From Saccharospirillum sp. (GTDB lineage: Bacteria; Pseudomonadota; Gammaproteobacteria; Pseudomonadales; Natronospirillaceae): a stretch of DNA of 64,000 nucleotides. A program made the position numbers and the translations under genes. Below the pieces are notes generated by a model. The model saw only the letters and a list, made by a program, of their open reading frames with translations, had not been told where the DNA came from and ran no database searches. The stretch lies in NCBI GenBank assembly GCA_022565595.1, contig JAIUML010000025.1:1-64000 (forward strand), given 5' to 3'. Shown here in pieces: positions 36,656 to 45,896 of this stretch (its first letter is position 1; each line of letters opens with the position of its first letter).

Positions 36656-38371
36656 TCAGCAGAGGGGTTCGATGGCGTCCAGCATGAGTTGCACGGTTTC
36701 TTTACCACGAAACCGATTGCAGCTGAGCTGGTAAACACCTTTCAGGCGCGGGTGACTGGTCGGCCACTGATCGAGGTCCACATTGAAGGCAATGGCGTCG
36801 ATCAGTTGCCCAAGGTCATCGATCAGTTTCAGTTTGAGGTGGCGCTCGCCCACGATGCGCTGCTCTTCAAGCCTCCATTGCCCAAAAAATCGCGGTGCCG
36901 GAAAAGCCTGCCCCCAGGGTCCGGCCGTCTCCAAAAGGCGTGCATTCTCGAGATTGATTTCGTCGGAAAGCAAATGACCATCCGTCATCAAGCAGGGAAT
37001 CAACGCCTCGGGTTCACAGAGCTGATCGACCGCCCGCTCGAACCAGTGTTGCAGTTCATCGATGCGCTGTCGCTCCAGCGTCAGGCCAGCGGCCATGGCA
37101 TGGCCACCAAACTTGATCAGCAGATCTGGCGCTTGTTTGGCGATCCAGTCGAGGCCGTCACGCAGGTGAAAACCGGGTATAGATCGCGCTGAACCCTTGA
37201 CGTGTTCTTCACCGGAATCGGCCAGAGCGATTACCGGGCGATGCACTTTCTCCTTCACACGAGAGGCAAGAATACCGATCACACCTTCGTGCCAGTCCGG
37301 CTCATAGAGCACATGGCCTTTGCGCAAATGGCTGGTCTCGAGTCGAGCCAGATAGCGCTCGGCGTCCACCACCATGGAACGCTCTATACTGCGCCGTTCA
37401 CGGTTCAACTCATCCAGACGAGCCGCCAGTTCGCGCGCCTCACCGGGGTTCTCGGCCAGCAAGCAACGCACACCAACGGTCATGTCGTCCAACCGCCCTG
37501 CCGCATTGAGCCGCGGCCCGACGACAAAGCCAAAGTCTTCAGACCGAGCCTGCTGCCAATCGCGACCGGCGACTTCAAGCAGAGCCTGAATGCCCGGCCT
37601 TCCTTGGCCGGCACGGATTCGGTTCAACCCCTGTTGCACCAGTCGTCGATTGTTCGCATCGAGCGGCACCACATCGGCAACAGTCGCCAGTGCTACCAGA
37701 TCAAGCCATTGACCGAGATTGAGCTCCTCAACGCCCTGCTCCGCAAACCAGTTCATGGCGCGCAATCGAGCTCGTAGAGCAATCAGCAGGTAGAATGCCA
37801 CCGTACAACCGCAAGCGGCCTTGCTGGCAAAGTCACAACCGGGTTGATTGGGGTTCACAATGGCATTGGCGTCGGGCAGCTCGGCCGCCGGGAGATGGTG
37901 ATCGGTCACCAACACCGCCACACCCGCCGCACGGGCAGCGGCGACGCCATCCATGCTGGCGATGCCATTATCGACAGTAATGATCAGTTCGGGGTTTTGT
38001 TCCAGAGCCAGAGCGACAATTTCAGGAGAAAGGCCATAACCATACTCAAAGCGATTCGGCAAAAGGTAACTCAGCTGCATCCCAAGAGCGGACAAAGCCT
38101 GCACCACTATGGCGGTGCTCGTCGCCCCGTCGACATCATAGTCACCCACCACCAGAACCCGCTGCCCCTGCCGCAAGGCCGCCAGCAACAGGTCCACAGC
38201 TTGCTCCATGCCTTTCATCGGCTGCCAGGGCAACAACAACGACAGCCTGGCATCCAGCTCCTGCTCGGAACTAACGCCACGGGCACGGTACAGTCTGTCG
38301 AGCAAGGGGTTGGCATGCACCGCAGCCCCGTCTGGAACGGGGCGCGTGGAGATATCGGGCAGTGCGGCCAT
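36656..38371 (-). CDS. recJ: Single-stranded-DNA exonuclease RecJ
   Basis: 571 aa, DHH family. Motifs: VVGDYDVDGATS, DNG, TDHHLP, then DHHA1 GGHAMAAGLTL. A 5'-3' ssDNA exonuclease needing Mg2+/Mn2+, acting in RecF recombination and mismatch repair. Start ATG 38371, one base after the thrC stop, implies coupling to thrC. Confidence 0.95.
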   Translation of the reverse strand: MAALPDISTRPVPDGAAVHANPLLDRLYRARGVSSEQELDARLSLLLPWQPMKGMEQAVDLLLAALRQGQRVLVVGDYDVDGATSTAIVVQALSALGMQLSYLLPNRFEYGYGLSPEIVALALEQNPELIITVDNGIASMDGVAAARAAGVAVLVTDHHLPAAELPDANAIVNPNQPGCDFASKAACGCTVAFYLLIALRARLRAMNWFAEQGVEELNLGQWLDLVALATVADVVPLDANNRRLVQQGLNRIRAGQGRPGIQALLEVAGRDWQQARSEDFGFVVGPRLNAAGRLDDMTVGVRCLLAENPGEARELAARLDELNRERRSIERSMVVDAERYLARLETSHLRKGHVLYEPDWHEGVIGILASRVKEKVHRPVIALADSGEEHVKGSARSIPGFHLRDGLDWIAKQAPDLLIKFGGHAMAAGLTLERQRIDELQHWFERAVDQLCEPEALIPCLMTDGHLLSDEINLENARLLETAGPWGQAFPAPRFFGQWRLEEQRIVGERHLKLKLIDDLGQLIDAIAFNVDLDQWPTSHPRLKGVYQLSCNRFRGKETVQLMLDAIEPLC

Positions 38372-38372
38372 C

Positions 38373-39770
38373 TTATTGGCCAAACACTTCCTGCGCGATA
38401 AAGGACTGAATCGCCGACAGATCATTGGGCATGACCTTGTAGCGCTCTTCGCGCGACAACAGATCCGTCAGATGATGCGGCAATGCCGGGGTTTCCAGAC
38501 CGGCCTTTTCGACCGCATCGGCAAATTTCACCGGATGCGCAGTCCCCAGAGTAATCATCGGGTCTGTCTCACTGCGGCGTGTGGCCCGGGCCGCTTTTAC
38601 GCCGATAGCGGTATGCGGGTCAAGTAAATAGCCGGTTTCATCAAAAACAGTACGGATGGTATCAACCGTAGTGTCATCATCGACGGCATAGCTGTCGAAT
38701 AGCTCACGCGCTTTCGCTAGCCGCTGCGAATCGAGCTCAACCGTCTCGTTGTTCATCCGCGCCATCAGGTCAGCCAGTACGACACCATCGCGATCATAAA
38801 GATCGAACAACAAGCGTTCAAAGTTGCTGGAAACAACAATATCCATGGACGGTGACAGGGTGTGCGCCAGGGGGTGCTTCTCGTATTTGTTCGCACTCAT
38901 GACACGGTGCAAAATGTCGTTCTGGTTGGTCGCCACAATCAACTGATTGATGGGCAAGCCCATTTTCCGAGCCAGGTAACCGGCAAAAATATCGCCAAAG
39001 TTACCGGTCGGCACAGAGAACGCCATGGCACGATCTGGCCCACCCAGGTTCAAGGAGGCGTAGAAGTAATAAACGATCTGCGCCATGATGCGCGCCCAGT
39101 TGATGGAGTTCACCGCCACCAGACGTCGCTCGCCCTTGAGGAAGCTCTGATCACCAAAGCTGGCCTTGACCATGCTCTGGCAGTCGTCAAAATTGCCTTC
39201 AAGCGCAATGTTATGAATATTATCTGCCAGAATGGTCGTCATCTGACGGCGCTGCACTTCCGAGACTTTCTGATAGGGGTGCAATATAAAAATATCGATG
39301 TTGTCACACCGTTTGCACCCTTCAATGGCCGCCGAGCCGGTATCACCAGAAGTCGCCCCAACGATAACGGCCTTCTCACCACGCTTCTGCAGCATGTGGT
39401 CCAGCAGGCGTCCGAGCAATTGTAGAGCAAAATCCTTGAACGCCAGAGTAGGCCCCTGGAACAGTTCAAGCACATATTCGTTATGGTCAATCTGCGCCAG
39501 CGGTGCAATAGCCTTATGGGCAAAAACCCCATAAGTCTCTTCCAGCATGGTCGCCAGTTCATCGTCGGCAATCGCGCCAGCGACAAACGGCTGAATAATA
39601 TGAAAGGCCAATTCGTGATAAGGCAAACCCCGCCAACTACGAATCTGCTCTTTACTGAACTCCGGCAGCGTTTCAGGCACATAAAGGCCGCCATCCGACG
39701 CCAAGCCAGTTAAAAGTACGTCTTCAAATTCCAAAGTGGGCGCCTGGCCCCGGGTGCTGATATATTTCAC
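38373..39770 (-). CDS. thrC: Threonine synthase
   Basis: 465 aa from GTG 39770 (KYISTRGQ...). PLP-binding Lys112 is in GPTLAFKDFALQ; GATSGDTGSAA binds phosphate. Converts phosphohomoserine to threonine. The GTG start lacks a strong ribosome site; the frame is open upstream, but those codons come from palindromic element B, so they are not native coding. Family length about 465-470. Separated from hom by 366 bp containing element B. Confidence 0.94.
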   Translation of the reverse strand: MKYISTRGQAPTLEFEDVLLTGLASDGGLYVPETLPEFSKEQIRSWRGLPYHELAFHIIQPFVAGAIADDELATMLEETYGVFAHKAIAPLAQIDHNEYVLELFQGPTLAFKDFALQLLGRLLDHMLQKRGEKAVIVGATSGDTGSAAIEGCKRCDNIDIFILHPYQKVSEVQRRQMTTILADNIHNIALEGNFDDCQSMVKASFGDQSFLKGERRLVAVNSINWARIMAQIVYYFYASLNLGGPDRAMAFSVPTGNFGDIFAGYLARKMGLPINQLIVATNQNDILHRVMSANKYEKHPLAHTLSPSMDIVVSSNFERLLFDLYDRDGVVLADLMARMNNETVELDSQRLAKARELFDSYAVDDDTTVDTIRTVFDETGYLLDPHTAIGVKAARATRRSETDPMITLGTAHPVKFADAVEKAGLETPALPHHLTDLLSREERYKVMPNDLSAIQSFIAQEVFGQ

Positions 39771-39827
39771 TTTGTATGCTCTGTTTATTTGAACGTCACG
39801 GCTTGTTTGACTATTGCGGCAGAATCC

Positions 39828-39991
39828 GTGGCCGCTACCGGGTAAGGGTTTCTCGGGGACGCTGTGAATACATCCCTGTACGCTCGGAGCCGCCATCCGA
39901 CCGCCATGGATGGCGTAGTGCCGCTTTTGCAGGAGCAAAAAAGCGGCCTTGGCGGCTAACGCCCCGAAAACCCTTACCCGGCATCGGCCAC
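39828..39991 (-). repeat. Palindromic intergenic element, copy B
   Basis: Outer stem GTGGCCG/CGGCCAC (39828-39834, 39985-39991). Then a 20/21-bp stem CCGGGTAAGGG.../...CCCTTACCCGG (838-858 and 962-981 of 39 kb) with one bulged base. On the minus strand, ATG faces TAG between the two stems, as in copy A. Inside are CGCCA-TCCA-TGGCG and GCCGCTTTT...AAAAGCGGC hairpins and the box CAGGGATG...AGCGTCCCC (minus strand). It occupies the hom-thrC gap, 366 bp, in which I see no gene. Confidence 0.8.
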
Positions 39992-40136
39992 TTGTATGAA
40001 TGGCTTGGCTGTCTTATTTACCACACCACCATAACCTTGACGGCTGAAGATGACTCCTGCCGTTCTTAAATTTTTTATTAAGCCGCTGAACTGAGTAGCG
40101 GATGGCGGGTAGAGCTTCGGGCTCATGGCAATAAAA

Positions 40137-41435
40137 TCAGCCGTCCAACTGCTCAACTCGAATGCGCACTACTGGGCGGGTTACGGAGTCGAGGGCTTCC
40201 AATTCTACGATGGCCTGATCCATAAGCTTCTCGCGCACATTGTGCGTCAACAGAATCAAGGGTACCACGGCCGCTTCACCATCGGGCTCTTTCTGGATAA
40301 TGGCCTCGATGTTGATGTTGTTGTTGCTCAGTATCTGGGCGATTTTCGCCATCTGGCCGACTTCGTCTTTTACCGTAATGCGCAGGTAATAGGCTGTTTC
40401 GATCTCATTGACTGGCAGCACCGGCAGGTTCTCGGTTTCGCTGCTGTAGCCAAGGTGAGGCACGTTACCGGCGTTGTCGATTTCGCGGGCAATGTCGACG
40501 ATGTCTGCAATGACCGAAGAAGCTGTTTGTTCTGAGCCAGCACCGGGGCCGTAGTACATGGTCGGGCCGACGGCATCGCCTTCGACCAGGACGGCATTGA
40601 GTACCCCATTGACGTTGGCGATCAGGCGTTTTTCCGGAATCAAGGTTGGGTGAACACGCAGTTCGACGCCTTCCGCTGTTTTCCGTGTGAAACCGAGGTG
40701 CTTGATGCGGTAGCCGAGCTCTTCGGCGTATTGAACATCTTCACGGGTAATTTTGGAAATGCCTTCGGTGTAGACTTTGTCGAACTGCAAGGGGATGCCG
40801 AAGGCAATGGACGCCAGAATGGTCAGCTTGTGGGCGGCATCGATGCCTTCGACGTCGAAGGTCGGGTCTGCTTCGGCATAACCCAGCGCCTGGGCTTCCT
40901 TGAGAACGTCTTCGAACATCCGGCCTTTTTCACGCATTTCGGTGAGAATAAAGTTACCGGTGCCATTGATGATGCCTGCCAGCCATTTGATGTCGTTGGC
41001 GACCAGGCCTTCGCGAATGCCCTTGATGATGGGAATGCCGCCAGCGACAGCGGCTTCATAGGTAACGACCACGCCCTTGGCTTCGGCTGCTTTGAAAATC
41101 TCATTGCCATGTACGGCAATCATTGCCTTGTTGGCGGTGACGACGTGCTTGCCGTTTTTGATGGCTTCGAGCACCAGCTCTTTGGCGGTGTCGTAGCCGC
41201 CGATCAATTCGACGACGATGTGAATATCGGGGTCGCGAACAACGTCGAAAATGTCACGTGATACTTTAACACCGGTCAGATCGCATTCGGGGTTGTCGCG
41301 ACGGGCTCCAACGTGGGTAATTCGTACTGGCTTGCCGGCGCGGCGCGAAATATCTTCCAGGTTCCGCTGCATGACATTGAAGGTACCCTTACCTACGGTC
41401 CCCAGACCGCATAAACCCACGTTGACTGATTTCAA
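40137..41435 (-). CDS. hom: Homoserine dehydrogenase
   Basis: 432 aa from TTG 41435 (KSVNVGLCGLGTVG), with GAGG six bases upstream. NAD(P)-binding GLGTVG (about 8-13); catalytic region AAVAGGIPIIKGIREGL...GIINGTGNFIL; C-terminal ACT domain (about 350-425) for threonine feedback. Reduces aspartate semialdehyde to homoserine. Longer in-frame starts exist, but TTG 41435 gives the family N-terminus. Confidence 0.95.
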   Translation of the reverse strand: MKSVNVGLCGLGTVGKGTFNVMQRNLEDISRRAGKPVRITHVGARRDNPECDLTGVKVSRDIFDVVRDPDIHIVVELIGGYDTAKELVLEAIKNGKHVVTANKAMIAVHGNEIFKAAEAKGVVVTYEAAVAGGIPIIKGIREGLVANDIKWLAGIINGTGNFILTEMREKGRMFEDVLKEAQALGYAEADPTFDVEGIDAAHKLTILASIAFGIPLQFDKVYTEGISKITREDVQYAEELGYRIKHLGFTRKTAEGVELRVHPTLIPEKRLIANVNGVLNAVLVEGDAVGPTMYYGPGAGSEQTASSVIADIVDIAREIDNAGNVPHLGYSSETENLPVLPVNEIETAYYLRITVKDEVGQMAKIAQILSNNNINIEAIIQKEPDGEAAVVPLILLTHNVREKLMDQAIVELEALDSVTRPVVRIRVEQLDG

Positions 41436-41621
41436 AATCTGCCTCACTTGATGAAAAACTGACTGGCCGCGCGTCCGGGCACGGCGATGGATGTGACCGA
41501 GCAAACATACTGAGGGGGGGCGGCAGTGTCAACGCGATAACGGCGCGATTATCCGCTTTTCTGCACCCGGGCTTGTGATTTTTTTGCAACAGGCTGTTTC
41601 GGCCTGCCCTCCAAACAAGAA

Positions 41622-41647
41622 AAGGCAGCCCTGGCTGCCTTTTTTTG
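41622..41647 (-). terminator. Terminator of the rpsP-rimM-trmD-rplS operon
   Basis: GGCAGCC (41624-41630) pairs with GGCTGCC (41633-41639); the minus-strand read-out is GGCAGCC-AG-GGCTGCC followed by TTTTCTTG. It lies 28-46 bp past the rplS stop. Confidence 0.8.
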
Positions 41648-41667
41648 CCTGAAACACCCAAGGATGT

Positions 41668-42033
41668 TTAGCCTTTGTAGTCGATACGCTCTTTAATACG
41701 AGCCGACTTACCTGAACGCTCGCGCAGGTAGTAAAGCTTGGCTTGACGTACGTCACCGCGACGCTTGACGTTAATGCTGTCTACGATCGGTGAGTAAGTT
41801 TGGAAGGTACGCTCAACGCCAACGCCGCTGGAGATTTTGCGCACGGTGAAAGCAGAGTTCAGGCCGCGGTTACGCTTGCCAATTACCACGCCTTCGAACG
41901 CCTGCAAACGCTCACGCTCACCTTCTTTTACTTTAACCTGCACAACCACGGTGTCACCGGGGCCGAAGGCAGGGATTTCTTTGTTCATTTGTTCAGCTTC
42001 GATTTGCTGAATTATCAAGTTTTTGCTGCTCAT
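41668..42033 (-). CDS. rplS: 50S ribosomal protein L19
   Basis: 121 aa from ATG 42033. Typical L19: [10 protein letters not shown]...[28 protein letters not shown]...[14 protein letters not shown]. Located at the 30S-50S interface. Last gene of the rpsP operon, 14 bp after trmD. Confidence 0.98.
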   Translation of the reverse strand: MSSKNLIIQQIEAEQMNKEIPAFGPGDTVVVQVKVKEGERERLQAFEGVVIGKRNRGLNSAFTVRKISSGVGVERTFQTYSPIVDSINVKRRGDVRQAKLYYLRERSGKSARIKERIDYKG

Positions 42034-42047
42034 AAATCCGCTCCTGA

Positions 42048-42827
42048 TCAATTACGTGAGCTTTGCTCACGCCGAAACTCATCCAAAAGCGCCTGCTGTT
42101 CTGCGGTGAGTACACGGTCAGCCAACAGGTCTGGTCTTCGTTGCCATGTGCGCCCCAAAGACTGCTTTAATCGCCACTGCCTGATGTGCTCATGGTGACC
42201 GCTCAACAGAACTTCCGGCACACACAATCCATCCAAATTTTCGGGTCGGGTATAATGTGGACAGTCCAACAGCCCATCGGTGAAAGAGTCTTCAACCGCT
42301 GATGCTTCATGCCCCAACACACCGGGGACCAGTCGACCAATGGCATCGATAAACGCCATGGCGGCTACTTCCCCGCCGCTGAGCACAAAATCACCCAACG
42401 ACCACTCTTCATCTACTTCCGTCGCGATAACACGTTCGTCTATGCCCTCATATCGGCCACAGACAAAGATCAGACTCGCATTGCCCACCAGTTCGGTCGC
42501 ACCATTTTGATCCAGCTTTCGCCCCTGAGGGCTGAGGTAGATCACCTTGGCGCTGTGCTCGCTGGCGGCTTTTGCCGCGGTTATGGCATCGCGTAATGGC
42601 TGCACCTTCATCAACATGCCGGGGCCGCCGCCAAAAGGCCGGTCGTCCACGGTTCGGTGTCGATCGTGGGTATAGTCTCTGGGGTTCCAGAGGCTTACCT
42701 CGATCTGGCCACGCTGCACTGCTCTTCCAATCACTCCCTGCTCCAGAAAGGACGCAAAAAGCTCAGGAAAAAGGGTGACTATGCCAACCCACAGTCTGTT
42801 GTCTTCAACAGACGGAATGACTGTCAA
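42048..42827 (-). CDS. trmD: tRNA (guanine-37-N1)-methyltransferase
   Basis: 259 aa, SPOUT (trefoil knot) fold: [44 protein letters not shown]. Methylates G37 of tRNAs with GG at 36-37, preventing frameshifts. Start overlaps the rimM stop by 4 bp (ATGA). Confidence 0.98.
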   Translation of the reverse strand: MTVIPSVEDNRLWVGIVTLFPELFASFLEQGVIGRAVQRGQIEVSLWNPRDYTHDRHRTVDDRPFGGGPGMLMKVQPLRDAITAAKAASEHSAKVIYLSPQGRKLDQNGATELVGNASLIFVCGRYEGIDERVIATEVDEEWSLGDFVLSGGEVAAMAFIDAIGRLVPGVLGHEASAVEDSFTDGLLDCPHYTRPENLDGLCVPEVLLSGHHEHIRQWRLKQSLGRTWQRRPDLLADRVLTAEQQALLDEFRREQSSRN

Positions 42828-43360
42828 AACTCCGGGTCCCAGTCAACGAGGATGCGGCCTTGTTCTAGGTCGACCTCTTTGACGTAGATTTCCGGTACAT
42901 ACGGGATCAGTCGCTCCTGACGGTCGAGACTGTCAGCATCGCCCTTTACCACCAGCACGTCATTGCTGGCTCCCGCACTCATCATATGATCCACTTTACC
43001 CAGTATGGTGCCTTGAACGTTGACTACTTGCAGACCTTCGAGCTGGTACCAGTAGTAGTCGCCTTCGGGTAGTTCGGGTATCCGCTCTCGGGGGACGGCT
43101 ATTTCGGCCCCGTTGTATTGCCTGGCTTGTTCACGATCATCACACCCTTCAAAGTGTGCGACCATGCCTTTACCGTGGCTGCGACCCTTGCTGACCGTAA
43201 TCGGCCGCCACTGTCCATTTTGCTTCAGCAACCACTCACCATAATCGAGTATGCGGTCCATCGGTTCGGTGTAGGAGTAGATTTTCACCCACCCTTTTAC
43301 GCCGTAAACTGAAGAGACGCGCCCGAGAATGATCAAGTCGTCGGTGTCAACCGGCATCAT
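42824..43360 (-). CDS. rimM: 16S rRNA processing protein RimM
   Basis: 178 aa from ATG 43360 (AAGGG upstream); GTG 43366 is also possible. N-terminal RimM barrel ([18 protein letters not shown]) and C-terminal PRC barrel ([17 protein letters not shown]...[14 protein letters not shown]). Helps 30S head maturation with S19. Between rpsP (21 bp) and trmD. Confidence 0.96.
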   Translation of the reverse strand: MMPVDTDDLIILGRVSSVYGVKGWVKIYSYTEPMDRILDYGEWLLKQNGQWRPITVSKGRSHGKGMVAHFEGCDDREQARQYNGAEIAVPRERIPELPEGDYYWYQLEGLQVVNVQGTILGKVDHMMSAGASNDVLVVKGDADSLDRQERLIPYVPEIYVKEVDLEQGRILVDWDPEF

Positions 43361-43381
43361 ACTCACCCTTTACTGGTCAGA

Positions 43382-43633
43382 TCAGCTTTGGGCTTTCCGG
43401 AACTCTTTAACTAGCTGGGCGACACGAGCAGATGTCTGTGCACCCTTGCTTTCCCAGTACTCGACGCGATCCAGGTTGATGCGCGCACGCTCTTCCTGTC
43501 CACGGGCAACGGGGTTAAAGAAGCCAATACGCTCGATGAAACGACCATCGCGTGCGTTACGGCTGTCAGCTACGGAAATATGATAAAACGGGCGCTTCTT
43601 GGAACCGCCTCGTGAGAGTCTAATGACTACCAT
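43382..43633 (-). CDS. rpsP: 30S ribosomal protein S16
   Basis: 83 aa from ATG 43633: [20 protein letters not shown]...[10 protein letters not shown]. Early 30S assembly protein. First gene of rpsP-rimM-trmD-rplS; promoter at 43757-43784. Confidence 0.98.
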   Translation of the reverse strand: MVVIRLSRGGSKKRPFYHISVADSRNARDGRFIERIGFFNPVARGQEERARINLDRVEYWESKGAQTSARVAQLVKEFRKAQS

Positions 43634-43756
43634 CGCGTCCTCCTGTCTGGGCAAGCTTTGAAATCACCTGCCGTTTTGGATCCCTGCAGGGGTTACCTGC
43701 AACACAACCCAAGGTTAATTGAAAACCGAGCCCACCCCGGTTTTCAAGGCCGCCGC

Positions 43757-43784
43757 ATTATACTTGGACTCAGGGGTAAATCAA
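43757..43784 (-). promoter_or_regulatory. rpsP operon promoter
   Basis: Minus strand TTGATT (43784-43779), 16-bp spacer, TATAAT (43762-43757). A GCGGCGG discriminator follows, the usual mark of stringently controlled ribosomal promoters. The leader would be about 115 nt. Confidence 0.75.
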
Positions 43785-43835
43785 GGATTTAGGCTCTTCC
43801 CTGCCTGCTCGGTCGGCTATTCGACAGAATCCGTA

Positions 43836-43942
43836 CAGGGGCGGGGGTAACCCTTCTGCGGGTCGCCGTAGATCCGTCCATGGAGGCTCGACTGCAGCAT
43901 CCATGCTGCAGACGTCCCGCTGAAGGGCCACCCCCGCCCCTG
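43836..43942 (-). repeat. Palindromic intergenic element, copy C
   Basis: A 20-bp stem (43836-43855 with 43923-43942) pairs at 18 of 20 positions (CAGGGGCGGGGG.../...CCCCCGCCCCTG). Inner hairpin CTGCAGCA-TCCA-TGCTGCAG (43892-43911). On the minus strand, the box CTCCATGGACGGATCTACGG-CGACCC is nearly identical to copy A. The outer 7-bp arms of other copies do not pair here. Lies 50 bp upstream of the rpsP promoter. Confidence 0.8.
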
Positions 43943-44087
43943 CACTCGCCTCTCGACACAATGCAGAGTTACTGACACCAATAAAGGAATGGTTACTCAA
44001 TTGAGTCAGATATTGACTGATACTAATTGTGAGCTTTTTCGTTGAGGAATGTGTAGCTACGGATACACGGAGAGTTCTAGAAGTCTA

Positions 44088-44214
44088 GTGTCGGATGCCT
44101 GGGGTGCTCATAAAGGGGTGTTCGCAGCATGGATGCTGCGGTCCAGGCTCCATGGATGGGTTGAGTGGGCGGCATCCCGCCCGACCCTGAATGAGCACCC
44201 CAGGTAGCCGACAC
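44088..44214 (+). repeat. Palindromic intergenic element, copy D
   Basis: Outer stem GTGTCGG/CCGACAC (44088-44094, 44208-44214), unpaired ATG opposite TAG, perfect 13-bp stem CCTGGGGTGCTCA/TGAGCACCCCAGG (44098-44110, 44192-44204). Inner hairpin CGCAGCA-TGGA-TGCTGCG (44123-44140), box CTCCATGGATGG and an extra GGGCGG-CAT-CCGCCC hairpin before GACCCTG. With copy C it fills most of the 625-bp gap between rpsP and ffh; no gene is seen there. Confidence 0.85.
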
Positions 44215-44258
44215 GGGTGCAAGACAAAGAGCCAAAGAGAAGAGAGCCCTGCTGCTAG

Positions 44259-45671
44259 CTACCCGAACGGGCCTTTGCCGCCGCCGGGGAAGCCGGGAGG
44301 TAGGCCACCGCCGCCTGCGCCGCCGCCCATCATGCCCCCCATGCCTCGCATCATCTTGCTCATGCCGCCCTTCTTGCCGACTTTCTTCATCATCTTGGAC
44401 ATCTGCTTGTGCTGCTTGAGCAAGCGATTGACGTCCTGAATCTGAGTGCCGGAGCCCATGGCGATACGACGTTTGCGGGAGCCGTTGATTTTGTCCGGGA
44501 AGTGGCGCTCCAGTGGGGTCATGGAGTCGATAATGGCACCCATCTGGCGGAACTGCCTTTCGGCACCTTGCATCTGGTTAACGGCGGCACTCATCTGGCC
44601 CATTCCGGGCAGTTTGTCCATCATGCCGCCCAGGCCACCCATGTTGTCCATCTGGCGGAGCTGTTCGCGGAAGTCTTCGAGGTCGAAGCCTTTGCCCTTT
44701 TTGAGTTTCTGGGCGAGCTTTTCGGCCTTGGACTTGTCGACCTTGCGTTCGACTTCTTCGATCAGGGAGAGGACGTCGCCCATATCGAGAATGCGTGAAG
44801 CGATGCGGTCCGGGTGGAAGGTTTCCAGGGCATCGGTTTTTTCACCGATGCCGAGGAACTTGATGGGCTTGCCGGTAATGTGGCGCACAGACAGCGCTGC
44901 ACCGCCTCGGGCGTCGCCGTCCGCCTTGGAGAGTACAACACCGGTCAGCGACAGGGCTTCGTTGAAGGCCTTGGCGGTGTTGGCGGCGTCCTGGCCGGTC
45001 ATGGCGTCGACGACGAAGAGGGTCTCTACCGGGTTGATGGCCGCGTGCAGGCTTTTGATTTCGGCCATCATGGCTTCGTCTATAGCGAGTCGGCCGGCAG
45101 TATCGACGATGACGACGTCGATGTACTGTTTGCGTGCAGCCTCTATGGCGCCCTTGGCAATCGCTTCTGGCTTCTGGCTGGTGTCACTCGGGTGGAAGGT
45201 GGCGCCGACTTCGCCAGCCAATGTTTCCAGCTGTTTGATCGCGGCTGGGCGGTAGATGTCCGCCGAGACGACCATGACCTTTTTCTTTTCACGCTCACTG
45301 AGGTGCTTGGCGAGTTTGGCGACGGTGGTGGTTTTACCGGCACCCTGCAAGCCAGCCATCAGGATAATGGCCGGTGGCTGTACATTAAGGTTGAGCGGTG
45401 CAGCCTGCTCGCCCATGACCTGAACCAGTTCGGCGTGGACGATCTTCAGAAATTGCTGGCCGGGGTTCAGTGCCTGGGAGACTTCCTGCCCCACGGCTCG
45501 TTCGCGCACGCCATCGATGAAGGCCTTGACAACGGGCAAGGCGACATCCGCCTCAAGCAGGGCCATGCGCACTTCACGCAAGGTAGCCTTGATGTTGTCT
45601 TCGGTCAGTTTTGCCTGGCCGGAAATCTGCTTCAGCGTTTGTGAGAGACGCTCGGTAAGACTTTTAAACAT
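44259..45671 (-). CDS. ffh: Signal recognition particle protein Ffh
   Basis: 470 aa. N domain (1-85), GTPase G domain with GLQGAGKTTT (P-loop, about 107-116) and DTAGR, and a Met-rich M domain (about 300-450: MDNMGGLGGMMDKLPGMGQ...SGTQIQDVNRLLKQHKQMSKMM). Ends with a Gly/Pro-rich tail. Binds 4.5S RNA and signal sequences, delivering ribosomes to FtsY. Confidence 0.98.
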   Translation of the reverse strand: MFKSLTERLSQTLKQISGQAKLTEDNIKATLREVRMALLEADVALPVVKAFIDGVRERAVGQEVSQALNPGQQFLKIVHAELVQVMGEQAAPLNLNVQPPAIILMAGLQGAGKTTTVAKLAKHLSEREKKKVMVVSADIYRPAAIKQLETLAGEVGATFHPSDTSQKPEAIAKGAIEAARKQYIDVVIVDTAGRLAIDEAMMAEIKSLHAAINPVETLFVVDAMTGQDAANTAKAFNEALSLTGVVLSKADGDARGGAALSVRHITGKPIKFLGIGEKTDALETFHPDRIASRILDMGDVLSLIEEVERKVDKSKAEKLAQKLKKGKGFDLEDFREQLRQMDNMGGLGGMMDKLPGMGQMSAAVNQMQGAERQFRQMGAIIDSMTPLERHFPDKINGSRKRRIAMGSGTQIQDVNRLLKQHKQMSKMMKKVGKKGGMSKMMRGMGGMMGGGAGGGGLPPGFPGGGKGPFG

Positions 45672-45896
45672 GAATGCTTCCGTGGTAATCCGTCGAATTG
45701 CGGCAGTATATCAGCCTGACTGCCCTGGCTCTATGATTGAGCGGCGAATGATCGAACATGGTTGGGAACGGCTATCGTTTATGAGACACTATCTCGGTCG
45801 GTTGGCCGATTCCGTCTTGAACACAGTGGCCGCCTTTATCTCACTCATCTATTTTCGCGGTACCCCTGAAGGGGTCGATATCTCAGAGAAGGGTCC

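Noticed and set aside
39776-40069. Open frames in the hom-thrC gap and the 5' extension of thrC
   Set aside because: They are translations of palindromic element B and lack ribosome sites.
43770-44439. Open frames between rpsP and ffh
   Set aside because: They are produced by palindromic copies C and D or the antisense of ffh's Gly-rich tail.
44409-45644. Long plus-strand open frames across ffh
   Set aside because: They are antisense to a fully conserved Ffh, have no ribosome sites and match no family.
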